A stretch of 64,000 nt of DNA from the NCBI RefSeq assembly GCF_000521605.1, contig NZ_CP006942.1, positions 682,001 through 746,000 on the forward strand, read 5' to 3'. The position numbers were made by a program, and so were the translations under genes. Below, in pieces: positions 1 to 9,666 of this stretch. This stretch comes from Mannheimia sp. USDA-ARS-USMARC-1261 (GTDB taxonomy: Bacteria; Pseudomonadota; Gammaproteobacteria; Enterobacterales; Pasteurellaceae). Numbering within the stretch: position 1 is the first letter of the stretch; the number at the start of each line of letters is the position of its first letter. Under the pieces are notes generated by a model. It made no database searches. It saw only the letters and a program-made list of their open reading frames with translations, and was not told the origin of the DNA.

Positions 1-554
1 TTATGTCCCACTTCAGCACGCGTATTACGAGGTAACTGCTGTGCTAATTGTACCCAATACAGAGAAAGGGCAGCCCAAATAAATACTGCCTTGTCTGCTG
101 CTACAAGTTCATAATGCTCATTTAAAAGATTATCTGCTAAGGTCTCTAACTCAGAAGCAGAGGCTTTTTCCAACCATTCTAGTGTTGGGAGTATGGTGTC
201 ATTAGCATAAGGTTTGAATTTATCAATAATAGCGAATAATAGCTCTCGCCACTCATCACTACGTTGGAAATTTTTGCTGTTTAATGGTTTATCGCCTTGT
301 GTTAATTCTACACAAGCGGTTATTTTTTCCGAATAATTTGCAATTGGTCTGCTAGTTAATAATTCCAGCTGAATATCCACTAAGTTGGCGGAGAATTCCA
401 TATAATCGCCAAACGGATTTTCTTTGGCTAACTCGCGTAAACGCTTTGCACGGCGAGAGTAGAGATTTTTAGGGTTAGCAAAAAGTAATTCAGGTTGTTG
501 GAATGAACTTGCAACTTGTTGAATTTCATCTTGCTGTAAAATTTTGATACTCAT
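1..554 (-). CDS. fdhE: Formate dehydrogenase accessory protein FdhE (partial, N-terminal 184 codons)
   Basis: FdhE is a cytoplasmic accessory protein needed for active respiratory formate dehydrogenase; it is thought to interact with the catalytic subunit before or during Tat export. The reading frame starts at the ATG at 554 ([17 protein letters not shown]) and is open to the window edge, which cuts it after about 184 residues, so the C-terminal CXXC zinc-like motifs of the family are not visible. The start of the protein, the phrase [20 protein letters not shown] and the position just downstream of fdxI on the same strand fit FdhE. The order fdxG-fdxH-fdxI-fdhE is the one known in Haemophilus influenzae. 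A hairpin lies between fdxI and this gene, so expression may be partly uncoupled. Identification is confident; the missing C-terminus cannot be judged. Confidence 0.88.
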   Translation of the reverse strand, partial: MSIKILQQDEIQQVASSFQQPELLFANPKNLYSRRAKRLRELAKENPFGDYMEFSANLVDIQLELLTSRPIANYSEKITACVELTQGDKPLNSKNFQRSDEWRELLFAIIDKFKPYANDTILPTLEWLEKASASELETLADNLLNEHYELVAADKAVFIWAALSLYWVQLAQQLPRNTRAEVGH

Positions 555-589
555 AACTTTCCTAAGTTATATAACATAGTCATAAAATA

Positions 590-613
590 AAAGTGCGGAA
601 TTCTCCGCACTTT
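590..613 (-). terminator. Hairpin between fdxI and fdhE
   Basis: A perfect 10-bp stem, AAAGTGCGGA (590-599) pairing with TCCGCACTTT (604-613), has a 4-base loop. On the minus strand it is followed by a T-rich run (TTTTATTTTA). It probably attenuates transcription between fdxI and fdhE. The arm resembles the Haemophilus-type uptake core AAGTGCGGT but ends in A, so it is not a true copy. Confidence 0.5.
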
Positions 614-619
614 GTGTGA

Positions 620-1300
620 TTATTGGATAGTGTTATCTTTCTTAACGTGTTTTTCGATTTCAGGTAACACTTCTTCACGATACCATCTTGGGTGGTGCTT
701 TTTCGCCCAGCGAACCGTTACCCAGCCTTCAACCATACCTCTGATTGAGCCTTTTACCCAGAATGCCATATAGATATGCACTAAGATACCGGTAAATAAC
801 ATAAATGCCATTGTAGAGTGAAGTAAAATCGCAATTCTAATTACAGGAATTGAGAAATATTCTGAGAAGAATTGTCTCCACATAATAATTCCCGTAATTA
901 AAAGGGTAAACATTGCAATAATCAATGTCCAGAAGAGTAATTTCTGACCTAGATTATATTTGCCGTTATCGGCAACCGCGTGTTCATTACCTTTTAACAC
1001 CTCAACAATACCTTTTGCCCAGCGAATATCGTTTTTCTCAGGAATATTATGATGCCAGTACATTAATGCAACAATGCTAAATGCAATGAACATAATGATC
1101 CCTGTGAAAGGGTGTACCGCACGAGCAATTTGTGGTGTACCTAAGATCTCTGTTAGCCAAGCAAAATCAGGAAAGAAGAATGCTACACCGGTAAACATCG
1201 TCATAAAAAATGAAATAACGAGAAACCAGTGGCTAACACGAGCTAACGGCTTATGACGAACGATTTTGGTATCATTCGTAACGATAAATGGCTTACTCAT
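620..1300 (-). CDS. fdxI: Formate dehydrogenase cytochrome b556 (gamma) subunit
   Basis: This is the membrane anchor and di-heme cytochrome b of the respiratory formate dehydrogenase; it takes electrons from the FdxH iron-sulfur subunit and reduces quinone. I place the start at 1300 ([12 protein letters not shown]), giving 226 residues, because AAGGAG lies correctly upstream; a longer frame to 1363 starts inside fdxH and has no such site. Four hydrophobic segments are visible (about residues 24-48, 65-85, 122-140 and 155-180), with histidines in RVSHW, VHPFTG, LLHS and VHIYMAFW that fit heme ligation. The first codons overlap the end of fdxH by 8 bases, which suggests translational coupling. 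It is homologous to E. coli FdnI/FdoI. Nothing looks damaged. Confidence 0.93.
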   Translation of the reverse strand: MSKPFIVTNDTKIVRHKPLARVSHWFLVISFFMTMFTGVAFFFPDFAWLTEILGTPQIARAVHPFTGIIMFIAFSIVALMYWHHNIPEKNDIRWAKGIVEVLKGNEHAVADNGKYNLGQKLLFWTLIIAMFTLLITGIIMWRQFFSEYFSIPVIRIAILLHSTMAFMLFTGILVHIYMAFWVKGSIRGMVEGWVTVRWAKKHHPRWYREEVLPEIEKHVKKDNTIQ

Positions 1301-2204
1301 GTCTATCTCCTTCTCTAATATCGTGGTGGTGATCTTCAACATCTTCCTCAGCGTTTGGACCAACGGTTACATAGTGTGCTACTTCAGCTAATGCTAAGCC
1401 ACCTAATGCAACGGCTGCAACCGGTTTTAAGATGTCTTTCCATAGCGTAACTGTGGTGTCAATTTTCGGATCTTTTGGTAAACCTGAATAAAGTTCCGGT
1501 TTATCTGCGTGATGTAATACATACATAACGTGTGTGCCACCCACACCTTCAGGGTCATAAAGACCTGCATTTTCATAACCACGAGCTTTGAGGTCCGCAA
1601 TACGTTGTTCCGCATAGAACTTCATTTGTTCTTTGCTACCGAAGCGAATTGCACCTGTTGGGCAAGTTTTCACACAAGCCGGCTCTTGACCTACCGTTAC
1701 ACGATCTACGCATAATGTACATTTGTAAACGCGGTTATCTTCCGGGTTCATACGTGGAATGTTGAACGGACAACCTGCGATACAGTAACCACAACCGATA
1801 CATTTATCAGATTGAAAATCCACAATACCGTTGGCGTATTGAATAATTGCACCTGGAGCCGGGCAGGCTTTTAAGCAGCCCGGTTCGGTACAGTGCATAC
1901 AGCCGTCTTTACGGATTAACCATTCTAAGCGGTCATTTTCTTCAACTTCGTTGAATCGCATTACCGTCCACGCTTTTGCATTCAGATCAGCAGGGTTATC
2001 GTAAACACCAACACAAGCAGCATTGACATCAGAGCGGATATCATTCCACTCTGAACAACCTACCTGACAAGCCTTACAGCCGATACAGGTAGTTACATCA
2101 ATTAATTTTGCCACTTCTACTTGGTGCGAACGAGCCTGCGGTGCAGGTGTTAAATCAGAGGTTGCGGAGATCTTAATAATGTTTTGAGATTGAACTACAC
2201 CCAT
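1293..2204 (-). CDS. fdxH: Formate dehydrogenase iron-sulfur (beta) subunit
   Basis: This periplasm-facing electron-transfer subunit carries four [4Fe-4S] clusters between the catalytic subunit and the cytochrome. Four cysteine sets are intact: C40/C43/C46/C50 ([11 protein letters not shown]), C102/C105/C110/C114, C135/C138/C141/C145 and C162/C165/C177/C181. A single C-terminal membrane helix lies near residues 258-282 ([19 protein letters not shown]), as in FdnH/FdoH. The length (303 residues) is normal. The gene begins 2 bases after the fdxG stop, and its GGAGG ribosome site lies inside the last codons of fdxG, so the two are probably translationally coupled. The product has no signal peptide and is expected to be exported by Tat together with FdxG. 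Confidence 0.95.
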   Translation of the reverse strand: MGVVQSQNIIKISATSDLTPAPQARSHQVEVAKLIDVTTCIGCKACQVGCSEWNDIRSDVNAACVGVYDNPADLNAKAWTVMRFNEVEENDRLEWLIRKDGCMHCTEPGCLKACPAPGAIIQYANGIVDFQSDKCIGCGYCIAGCPFNIPRMNPEDNRVYKCTLCVDRVTVGQEPACVKTCPTGAIRFGSKEQMKFYAEQRIADLKARGYENAGLYDPEGVGGTHVMYVLHHADKPELYSGLPKDPKIDTTVTLWKDILKPVAAVALGGLALAEVAHYVTVGPNAEEDVEDHHHDIREGDRHE

Positions 2205-2206
2205 TT

Positions 2207-5200
2207 TTAGCCTCCAATTCTCTCAATGTTTAACAACATACATTTAGACTCTGGCGTATTAGAGCTCGGGTCGCCTGAACGTACGGTTAAGTTATTTGCA
2301 AAATAACCTTTTTTCGCACCGGTAGTTGCTGCAAATCCCCAGTGAATCGGAATGCCGATAGTGTGGATTGGCTTACCGTCAGACACTAATGAGCGAATAC
2401 GTTTCGTTACTACTGCAACAGCTTTAATTTCACCACGTTTAGACCAAACACGCACTTTATCACCGTTTTTAATGCCTCTCTCTTCAGCTAATTTCTCGCC
2501 GATTTCAACAAATTGCTCCGGTTGAGCGATAACGTTGATCATTGAGTTCTTCGTCCAATAGTGGAAGTGCTCGGTTAAGCGGTAAGTTGTACCTACATAT
2601 GGGAACTCATCACTTGTACCTAAATCCGCTTTATCCGTTGGTAAAATACGAGCAACCGGGCTGTAAATTACATTAGGATGTAACGGGTTAGTACCGATTG
2701 GTGTTTCTAACGGCTCGTAGTGTTCCGGGAATGCACCATCAATCATACGTTCACGCACAAACAAGCCTGATACACCTTCTGGTTGCATAATAAATGGCAT
2801 TGTTGGTGCATTTGGTGGTGCTGTACCGAAGTCAGCCACATCAATGTAGTTCCAGTTTTTACCGTTCCATTTCACTAATTGGCGTTTTGGATTCCAAGGC
2901 TTACCACTTAAATCCGCTGATGCACGGTTATATAGAATACGGCGGTTTGCCGGCCACGCAAATGCCCAACCTAAGGTGTTACCCAAGCCTGATGGGTCTG
3001 AGTTATCACGGTTAGCCATTTGGTTACCTTTTTGCGTCCATTGACCTGTATAGATCCAGCACGCACCAGAGGTTGTACCGTCATCACGCATTTGACCGAA
3101 ACTTGAAAGTAATTCGCCTTTCTTGACAATAATATTGCCATCTGCATCTTTCACATCTTCTAACGCATAACCGTTATTTTCTTTCGCAATTTCTTCTGCT
3201 TTTGGCTCAAGCGGATTTGCGTAATTCCAAGTCATTGCTTCTAATGGCTCGACTGGTGCTTTACCACCTTCTTTATGGTAAAGATGGATTAATTCAGCAC
3301 GAATTTCAGATAAGATATCAATATCCGGTTTTGCTTCGTGTGGAGCATCAGCCGCTTTCCAGTGCCATTGTAACCAACGACCTGAGTTTGCAATAGAACC
3401 ATCTTCTTCTGCGAAACAAGTTGTTGGTAAACGGAACACTTCCGTTTGGATTTCCGCAGAATTTACATTATTGAACTCGCCGTGATTTTTCCAGAACTCA
3501 GAAGTATCGGTTACAAGCGGGTCAAAAATAACTAAATATTTCAAATTGCTTAATGCTTTGATGATTTTCTGTGAGTTCGGGTAAGAGGCAATCGGGTTCA
3601 TACCTTGACAGAAGTAACCGTTGATTTTACCTTCATACATCTGCTCAATGAAACGGAAGTGGTCTATACCACCTTTTTGTAGTTTCGGCAGATAGTGGAA
3701 ACCAAACTCGTTTTCCGCAGTTGCTTTATCGCCATAGAACGATTTCATCATACTGATGAAGAACTTCGGTGTATTTGCCCAATAGTTGGTTTGACCTGCA
3801 CCCATTGTTTTTGGCGTAATACGCGTTAAGAATGCTTCTAATGAAACATCTGTTTCGCTTGGTAATGGTAAGTACGCAGGAAGACGTGCAGGGAATAAAC
3901 CTAAGTCGGTAATACCTTGTACATTTGAGTGTCCACGTAACGCATTTACACCACCGCCTGCAACACCGATGTTACCGCACAGTAACTGGATAATTGCCAT
4001 TGAGCGAATGTTTTGTGCACCAACGGTGTGTTGAGTCCAACCTAACGCATAAAGGAAAGTCGCAGCTTTATCCGGTGCAGAGGTTTTTGCAATCTCTTCA
4101 CAGAAAATCAAGAAGTCTTTTTGTGGCGTACCTGTAATACGTTCAACCATTTCAGGCGTATAGCGAGAAACGTGTTCACGTAACATATTTAGTACACAGC
4201 GAGGATCTTGAAGAGTCATATCCCGCTTCGGATTGCCTTCTTCATCCATTTGATATGCCCAAGTCAATCTATCTTTATAAGTACGGCTTGCTTCATCGTA
4301 GCCGGTGAATAAACCGTCTTCAAATTTAAAGCCTTCGTGTACTAAGAAAGTCGCATTGGTATAGTGTTTAACATATTCGTGCTGAATTTTATCGTTTTTC
4401 AGCAAATAGTTTACCGCACCTAATAAGAATGCAATATCCGTACCCGGACGGATTGGCATATAGATGTCAGAAACTGCAGCACTACGGTTAAAGCGTGGAT
4501 CTACCACCATTAACTTAGCACCGTTTTGTTTTTTCGCTTCAATTGCCCAGCGGAAACCGACAGGGTGAGCTTCAGCGGCGTTACCGCCCATTACGATAAC
4601 GAGATCAGCGTTCTTAATATCAACCCAGTGGTTGGTCATCGCACCGCGACCAAATGATGGAGCAAGACTTGCTACCGTTGGTCCGTGTCAGATACTCGCT
4701 TGGTTGTCGGTAAATACCATACCGAGAGAACGAATCCATTTTTGCGTGATGATACCTGTTTCGTTACTACACGCAGAACCTGCCAAGAAACCGGCGGTTA
4801 GCCAGTGATTAACCGGTGTACCTTCTGCATTTTTTTCAATGAAGTTTGCATCACGGTCATCTTTAATATGGCGAGAAATACGCTCCACAGCTTCGTGCCA
4901 AGAAATGCGTTTCCATTCACTTGAACCCGGCTCACGCACCTCCGGATAATGTACACGGCGATCACTATTTACATAGTCTAATGCTCCGGCACCTTTCGGA
5001 CATAATGCCCCACGGCTTACTGGATGGTCAGAGTCGCCTTCAATATGAATAAGCTTCCCTTTGCTATTCATTGCTTCGCCGCCTAAGCTGTACATAATCA
5101 TTCCACAGCCTACAGCACAGTAAGTACAGGTTTGGCGAGTTTCTTTCGCTCTTAAGAGCTTATACTCGCGAGGGGCGGCTAATGCTGCCGTTGGGGCAAA

Positions 5201-5275
5201 GCCCAACATTGCAGCAGAAGTACCCGCCATACCACCTGCACAGACCTTAAAGAACTTACGTCTTGAGATCTGCAT
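2207..5275 (-). CDS. fdxG: Selenocysteine-containing formate dehydrogenase catalytic (alpha) subunit
   Basis: This is the molybdopterin-guanine-dinucleotide catalytic subunit, which oxidises formate to CO2 in the periplasm. The gene is one coding region of 1022 residues read through an in-frame TGA at 4690-4688; both halves match FdnG/FdoG, and the sequence across the stop is [16 protein letters not shown]. With the start at 5275 (ATG, GGAG 5 bases upstream) the TGA is codon 196, the selenocysteine position in E. coli FdnG/FdoG. The N-terminus has a Tat signal (SRRKFFK, then a hydrophobic stretch and AALAA). A [4Fe-4S] site with CTYCAVGC and a later CPKG lies near residues 50-93. The N-terminal piece (to 4688) and C-terminal piece (from 4639) would be annotated as two genes or a pseudogene by standard software. 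Making it requires selA, selB, selC and selD elsewhere in the genome. Confidence 0.95.
4659..4690 (-). promoter_or_regulatory. Selenocysteine UGA codon and bacterial SECIS hairpin in fdxG
   Basis: Counting from the TGA (4690-4688) as base 1, the RNA folds as GG (15-16) with CC (31-32), a bulged U at 17, the stem AGCAA (18-22) with UUGCU (26-30), and a loop containing G23-U24-C25. The bulged U17 and loop G23/U24 are the SelB contacts established for E. coli fdhF, and here they sit at the same distances. This directs selenocysteine insertion by SelB. Confidence 0.9.
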
Positions 5276-5428
5276 AATCACTCCAAAATCACATAATGTG
5301 GTAAATAAAAGTAAAGTTGATCAAAAAATTAAGTTAATAAATTGATCGAAGAGGTGTATCATTTTCCTCTTAATAAAAGGAAATGAATATACTCTTTTGT
5401 CGGTAAATAGGTTAAATATCAAATTAAT

Positions 5429-5442
5429 TTGATTTAAACCAA
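5429..5442 (+). promoter_or_regulatory. Candidate FNR site between fdxG and fdhD
   Basis: TTGAT-TTAA-ACCAA matches the FNR consensus TTGAT-N4-ATCAA at 9 of 10 positions. It overlaps a perfect palindrome, ATCAAATTAATTTGAT, at 5418-5433. The site lies in the divergent region between fdxG (start 5275) and fdhD (start about 5508). Anaerobic control of formate dehydrogenase by FNR is common in related bacteria; which of the two genes it serves cannot be told from sequence. Confidence 0.45.
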
Positions 5443-5507
5443 ATTTAAGTGCCGATATGATACAACTTTTTAACAAAATAAACCACTTTTTAAGCATAGA
5501 AGAGATG

Positions 5508-6326
5508 AATATTGTGAATAAGATCACAAAAATAGATGCCAAAAAATTATTATTCTCAACAACGGAGCTTAAACAGCAAAATTGTGAAGATAATTTGATT
5601 TCAGAAGTGCCTGTTGCTTTAGTTTATAATGGCATTTCTCATACGGTGATGATGACAACCCCTTCGGATTTAGCCGACTTTGCACTCGGTTTTTCCTTAG
5701 CGGAAGGGATTTTGAATTCTCCGCAAGAATTATACGGGCTAGATATTATTGAGCAAGAAAATGGTGTGGAGATTCAACTTGAAATTTCTACCCGACAATT
5801 TGTGCAATTAAAAGATAAACGCCGTTCAATGGCAGGCAGAACAGGATGTGGCATTTGTGGCGTAGAGCAGTTAGAACAAGTCAATCAAAGTTGCAAAATT
5901 GTTAAAAAAAATAACCGCTTGCAAGGTGTTAATCCGCTTATTTTAGAAAGTTGTTTAGAGCAGCTGGAAAACGCACAAACATTATCGCAAAAAACAGGTG
6001 CAAGCCACGCAGCTGCCTTTTTCAGTGTGGAGGGGGAATTACTTGCCATTCGGGAAGATGTGGGGCGGCACGTAGCATTAGACAAATTGATTGGCTGGTA
6101 TGCTAAAGCAGGCTTTCCAAATGGTTTTGTCTTTGTTACCAGCCGAGCCAGTTTTGAAATGGTGCAAAAATGCCTAGCAGTTGGAATTGAAATGTTATGT
6201 GCTATTTCAGCTACAACCGAAATGGCGGCAAAAATGGCTCGTGATAATCAATTCACATTATTGGCATTTGTTCGCAAAGGAAAAGCCACCATTTATTCGG
6301 GAGAAGAGAGATTATCTCTTAAATAG
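5508..6326 (+). CDS. fdhD: Formate dehydrogenase sulfurtransferase FdhD
   Basis: FdhD transfers sulfur from IscS to the molybdenum cofactor and is essential for formate dehydrogenase activity. The family's redox CXXC is present as GRTGCGICG (C114/C117 from this start; C121/C124 in E. coli). The conserved blocks EVPVALVYNGISH, LGFSLAEGI, EDVGRHVALDKL and VFVTSRASFEMVQK are all intact. The frame extends upstream to an ATG at 5457, but I prefer 5508 (MNIVNKITKI, 272 residues): it is closer to the usual 277 residues, and a transcript driven from the FNR-like site would start after 5457. Its GAAGAG ribosome site is very close to the ATG, so the start is uncertain. It is divergent from fdxGHI and is followed after 2 bases by a permease gene. 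Confidence 0.93.
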   Translation, partial: NIVNKITKIDAKKLLFSTTELKQQNCEDNLISEVPVALVYNGISHTVMMTTPSDLADFALGFSLAEGILNSPQELYGLDIIEQENGVEIQLEISTRQFVQLKDKRRSMAGRTGCGICGVEQLEQVNQSCKIVKKNNRLQGVNPLILESCLEQLENAQTLSQKTGASHAAAFFSVEGELLAIREDVGRHVALDKLIGWYAKAGFPNGFVFVTSRASFEMVQKCLAVGIEMLCAISATTEMAAKMARDNQFTLLAFVRKGKATIYSGEERLSLK

Positions 6327-6328
6327 CA

Positions 6329-7258
6329 ATGGATATCGCACTTTTATTAGCAGACAAAATTTTACAACTTACCTTAATGGTTCTGTTAGGCTACGTTATT
6401 GTAAAAACAAAACTTTTAACTTCAGAACAAAGTTATCCAATTTCAATTATCGGGCTTTATATTATTAGCCCAGCAATGCTGATAACAGCCTTTCAAGTCG
6501 ATTACACCACCGAAACACTTAATGGTTTATATCTTGCCTTTGTTATCTCAATCATTTTTAGTGCATTGTTGATTTTATTGGGCTGGATACTCAAGAAAAG
6601 TGCGAAATTAGATAATATTGAACAAGCCACAACCATTTATTCCAATTCAGGAAATTTAATTATTCCAATTGTAGCTTCTCTTTTGGGACCTGAATGGGTT
6701 ATTTATTCCACCGCTTTTATTGTCGTGCAAAGTGTCCTGTTTTGGTCGCATTTACGGGCTTTAATCTGCGGTAAAGGTAGTGTACCGTTGAGAAAAATTA
6801 TCTTAAATATCAATATTCTTGCCATTATTGTGGGAATGGCGTTATTCCTCTTGCATATTAAGTTACCAACAACGATTGCCAGCACCTTGTCCGGTTTAGG
6901 CAATATGATCGGACCTTTATCAATGCTGGTTGCAGGTATGCTAATTGCCGCAATTCCATTTAAAGAAATTATTACCGATAAACGGATTTATTTGATTACA
7001 TTTCTGCGTTTAATCTTTATTCCGCTGATTCTATTAGGTGTGATTAAATTATGTGGTTTTGAAAGCTGGGTTATTAATGGTGAAACCATTGTGATGATTA
7101 CCTTTCTTGCTACAATCAGCCCTTCCGCCGCAACTATCACACAAATGGCGGTTGCATACGGGCAAGATGCTAAAAAGGCGAGTGCAATTTATGGAGTTAC
7201 CACCCTATTATGTGTGTTTACGATGCCAATTATTATTTGGCTTTACCAAATCATATAA
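6329..7258 (+). CDS. AEC-family permease (auxin efflux carrier/malonate-type transporter)
   Basis: This is an integral inner-membrane protein of 309 residues with about ten hydrophobic segments arranged in two groups of five, typical of the AEC (auxin efflux carrier, Mem_trans) family, which includes E. coli YfdV and malonate carriers. The asparagine-containing motifs YSNSGNLIIPIVASLLG (about residues 96-112) and the second-half SPSAATITQMAVAYG match the family's conserved helix breaks. It starts 2 bases after the fdhD stop and is probably co-transcribed, which is unusual for fdhD and could point to an organic-acid substrate linked to formate metabolism; that is only a guess from position. 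The substrate cannot be assigned from sequence. A perfect palindromic terminator follows. Confidence 0.8.
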   Translation: MDIALLLADKILQLTLMVLLGYVIVKTKLLTSEQSYPISIIGLYIISPAMLITAFQVDYTTETLNGLYLAFVISIIFSALLILLGWILKKSAKLDNIEQATTIYSNSGNLIIPIVASLLGPEWVIYSTAFIVVQSVLFWSHLRALICGKGSVPLRKIILNINILAIIVGMALFLLHIKLPTTIASTLSGLGNMIGPLSMLVAGMLIAAIPFKEIITDKRIYLITFLRLIFIPLILLGVIKLCGFESWVINGETIVMITFLATISPSAATITQMAVAYGQDAKKASAIYGVTTLLCVFTMPIIIWLYQII

Positions 7259-7263
7259 CAAAA

Positions 7264-7309
7264 CAAGCGGTTAATTCCTTGCAAAATTTTGCAAGGAATT
7301 AACCGCTTG
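7264..7309. terminator. Perfect 46-bp palindrome made from an inverted uptake-signal pair; bidirectional terminator
   Basis: The arm 7264-7286 starts with CAAGCGGTTAATTCC and is the exact reverse complement of 7287-7309, with no spacer. Both ends are Apl-type uptake cores in opposite orientation. It sits between the convergent ends of the AEC permease gene and ppiB, where it could terminate both transcripts. Confidence 0.85.
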
Positions 7310-7331
7310 CTTATATCTAAAGTAAGGTGAA

Positions 7332-7841
7332 TTAAGCCACTGTTACCGACTCAATCACTACATCTTCTTTCGGCACGTCTTGGTGGAAACCTTTATTGCC
7401 GGTTTTTACGCCTTTGATTTTATCTACAACGTCCATTCCCTCAACCACTTCGCCGAATACTGCATAACCCCATTCTTGCACCACGGTTTTACCAAACATC
7501 TCTTTTGAACGGTAATCTAAGAACGTGTTATCTGCCACGTTGATGAAAAATTGTGAGCTTGCTGAATGTGGATCAGAGGTACGAGCCATCGCAAGTGTGC
7601 CTCGTTTATTGCTTAAACCGTTGCTTGCCTCATTTTGAATTGGGGCTTTGGTTGGTTTTTCGGTCATTCCAACGGTCATACCGCCGCCTTGAATCATAAA
7701 ACCGTCAATCACACGGTGGAAAATCGTGCCGTTGTAAAAGCCTTCTTTGCAGTAATCTTCAAAGTTTTTCGCTGTGATTGGGGCTTTGTCAAAATTTAAT
7801 TCGATTTTGATGTCGCCAAAGTTGGTGTGTAATGTAATCAT
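7332..7841 (-). CDS. ppiB: Peptidyl-prolyl cis-trans isomerase B (cyclophilin)
   Basis: This is a cytoplasmic cyclophilin that speeds cis-trans isomerisation of proline peptide bonds. The 169-residue product is one cyclophilin domain with the signature [18 protein letters not shown] (about residues 37-54) and, further on, [19 protein letters not shown], which carries the catalytic-site residues. There is no signal peptide, which separates it from periplasmic PpiA. The length is close to E. coli PpiB (164). The gene is monocistronic: it is divergent from cysS and convergent with the permease, with a palindromic terminator beyond its stop. Confidence 0.95.
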   Translation of the reverse strand: MITLHTNFGDIKIELNFDKAPITAKNFEDYCKEGFYNGTIFHRVIDGFMIQGGGMTVGMTEKPTKAPIQNEASNGLSNKRGTLAMARTSDPHSASSQFFINVADNTFLDYRSKEMFGKTVVQEWGYAVFGEVVEGMDVVDKIKGVKTGNKGFHQDVPKEDVVIESVTVA

Positions 7842-7946
7842 TCTGTTTTCCTCTATAAATGTTAGGGTAGAAATAAATTCGCTCGCTATTATTAAAAAGT
7901 TTTAGCCAAATTGCAAAAAAATCTCAAAATCAGACCGCTTATTCGC

Positions 7947-7952
7947 TATACT
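7947..7952 (+). promoter_or_regulatory. Possible -10 element of the cysS promoter
   Basis: TATACT at 7947-7952 is 48 bases before the cysS start in the ppiB-cysS divergent region. No good -35 hexamer lies at 17 bases (TCAAAA). An uptake-type half core (ACCGCTT) overlaps the spacer. This is a weak prediction. Confidence 0.3.
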
Positions 7953-8000
7953 TAGCCGTATTTTTGAAAAAATGACACAAATTTGAGAAATGGGGACTTT

Positions 8001-9380
8001 ATGCTCAAAATTTATAACACCCTAAAACGGGAAAAAGAAGAATTTAAACCGATTAATCCTGAGCAAGTGGGAATGTATGTTTGCGGAGTTACTGTGTACG
8101 ATCTTTGCCACTTCGGACACGGCAGAACCTTCGTTTCTTTTGACGTGATCGCACGCTATTTGCGTTATAGCGGTTATAACCTGCGTTATGTTCGCAATAT
8201 TACCGATGTGGACGACAAAATCATCAAACGAGCGTTAGAAAATAACGAAACTTGTGATGAGCTGGTTGAGCGAATGATTGCCGAAATGCACAAAGATTTT
8301 GACGATTTAAACATTCTCCGCCCTGATGTTGAGCCACTAGCCACCAAGCATATCCCTGAAATTATTGCGATGGTAGAAAAGCTGATTAAAAACGGTAATG
8401 CCTATGTAGCGGCAGATGGCGATGTGATGTTTGATGTGGAATCGTTCCAAAAATATGGGGCGTTATCTCGCCAAAATTTAGAACAACTGCAAGCCGGTGC
8501 AAGGGTTGAAATTAAATCAGTGAAGAAAAACCCAATGGATTTCGTGCTTTGGAAAATGTCGAAAGAGGGGGAGCCAAGCTGGGAAAGCCCGTGGGGCAAT
8601 GGTCGCCCGGGGTGGCATATCGAATGTTCGGCAATGAACAGCAAAGAGTTGGGCGAGCATTTTGATATTCACGGTGGCGGTGCAGATTTAATGTTCCCAC
8701 ACCACGAAAATGAAATTGCCCAATCTTGCTGTGCTCACGGTGGCGATTATGTCAATTACTGGCTACACACCGGAATGCTGACGATTGATAAAGAGAAAAT
8801 GTCAAAATCGCTTGGCAACTTCTTCAGTATTCGCCATATGTTAGGCTTGTACGATGCGGAATCGCTGCGTTATTTCTTCTTAACCGCTCATTACCGCTCA
8901 TTATTAGATTACAGCATTGATAACCTAGATTTAGCTCGTTCAGCCCTTGAGCGTTTATATACCGCTCTGCGTGGCTGCGATGTGTCAGGTTCAGCCATTG
9001 GTGGCGAGCAATATGTGGACGCCTTCAAAACCGCAATGGATGATGATTTCAACACACCGGGAGCATTAGCGGTGTTATTTGAAATTGCCCGTGAAGTGAA
9101 CAAGCTCAAAACCGAAGATATGGCAAAAGCCAACGGTTTAGCGGTGCGTTTAAAAGAGCTTGCCGGCGTGTTAGGTTTACTGGAGCAGGACCCGGATGCC
9201 TTCTTAAAAGGTGAGGCAAATGCTGATGAAACCGCCGAAATCGAAGCGTTAATCAAACAACGTAATGAAGCTAAAGCCACCAAAAACTGGGCAGTTGCCG
9301 ATGAAGTGCGAGATAAGCTCAAAGCAATGAACATCGTACTTGAAGACACCCCAAACGGTACAATTTGGCGTAAGGCATAA
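8001..9380 (+). CDS. cysS: Cysteinyl-tRNA synthetase
   Basis: This class I aminoacyl-tRNA synthetase charges tRNA-Cys in the cytoplasm. I start it at 8001 ([15 protein letters not shown], 459 residues) rather than at the upstream in-frame ATG at 7983, because this matches the E. coli N-terminus exactly in register and a GGGGA ribosome site precedes it. The HIGH-type motif is HFGH (residues 37-40) and the KMSKS loop is intact ([12 protein letters not shown]). The zinc ligands (C28 in MYVCGV, the Cys in WHIECSAMN, and the His and Glu in [10 protein letters not shown]) are all present. The C-terminal helical anticodon-binding part is complete. A T-rich terminator hairpin follows. Confidence 0.97.
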   Translation: MLKIYNTLKREKEEFKPINPEQVGMYVCGVTVYDLCHFGHGRTFVSFDVIARYLRYSGYNLRYVRNITDVDDKIIKRALENNETCDELVERMIAEMHKDFDDLNILRPDVEPLATKHIPEIIAMVEKLIKNGNAYVAADGDVMFDVESFQKYGALSRQNLEQLQAGARVEIKSVKKNPMDFVLWKMSKEGEPSWESPWGNGRPGWHIECSAMNSKELGEHFDIHGGGADLMFPHHENEIAQSCCAHGGDYVNYWLHTGMLTIDKEKMSKSLGNFFSIRHMLGLYDAESLRYFFLTAHYRSLLDYSIDNLDLARSALERLYTALRGCDVSGSAIGGEQYVDAFKTAMDDDFNTPGALAVLFEIAREVNKLKTEDMAKANGLAVRLKELAGVLGLLEQDPDAFLKGEANADETAEIEALIKQRNEAKATKNWAVADEVRDKLKAMNIVLEDTPNGTIWRKA

Positions 9381-9417
9381 ACTCAGTATAGGAAGACTTT
9401 AAAGGCAGTAGTATATT

Positions 9418-9456
9418 AAGGGTTGATTTTGAAACATCAGAATCAACCTTTTTTCT
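9418..9456 (+). terminator. Rho-independent terminator of cysS
   Basis: GGTTGATT (9421-9428) pairs with AATCAACC (9441-9448), with extra inner pairs, and is followed by a run of six T. Confidence 0.8.
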
Positions 9457-9517
9457 TCTTTCATCTATATATTTGTGCAGTAAAGTAGATTATTTTGAAC
9501 TAATACGATTCACTTTA

Positions 9518-9533
9518 TGTGGGGTAGATCACA
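9518..9533 (+). promoter_or_regulatory. CRP-cAMP site upstream of putP
   Basis: TGTGG-GGTAGA-TCACA matches the CRP consensus TGTGA-N6-TCACA at 9 of 10 positions, with flanks that also resemble the consensus. It lies 134 bases before the putP start. This suggests catabolite control of proline uptake. Confidence 0.65.
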
Positions 9534-9666
9534 TTTTGTTAAAAAAATGTATAAATATGTTGCTTTTGTTGCGGTTTTTTTGATAAAAAGTACAAGAAAT
9601 TAATACTTATTTGGTATAAGTAATTGATTAACGGATTTCAACAAATAATAAATATGGGAGAGTCCT

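Noticed and set aside
4639..4690. fdxG read as a frameshifted or truncated pseudogene
   Set aside because: The interruption is an in-frame TGA at the known selenocysteine position, followed by a proper SECIS hairpin; the frame does not shift.
5321..5542. 73-codon minus-strand frame in the fdxG-fdhD gap
   Set aside because: A+T-rich, overlaps the fdhD start and the FNR-like site, and has no ribosome site.
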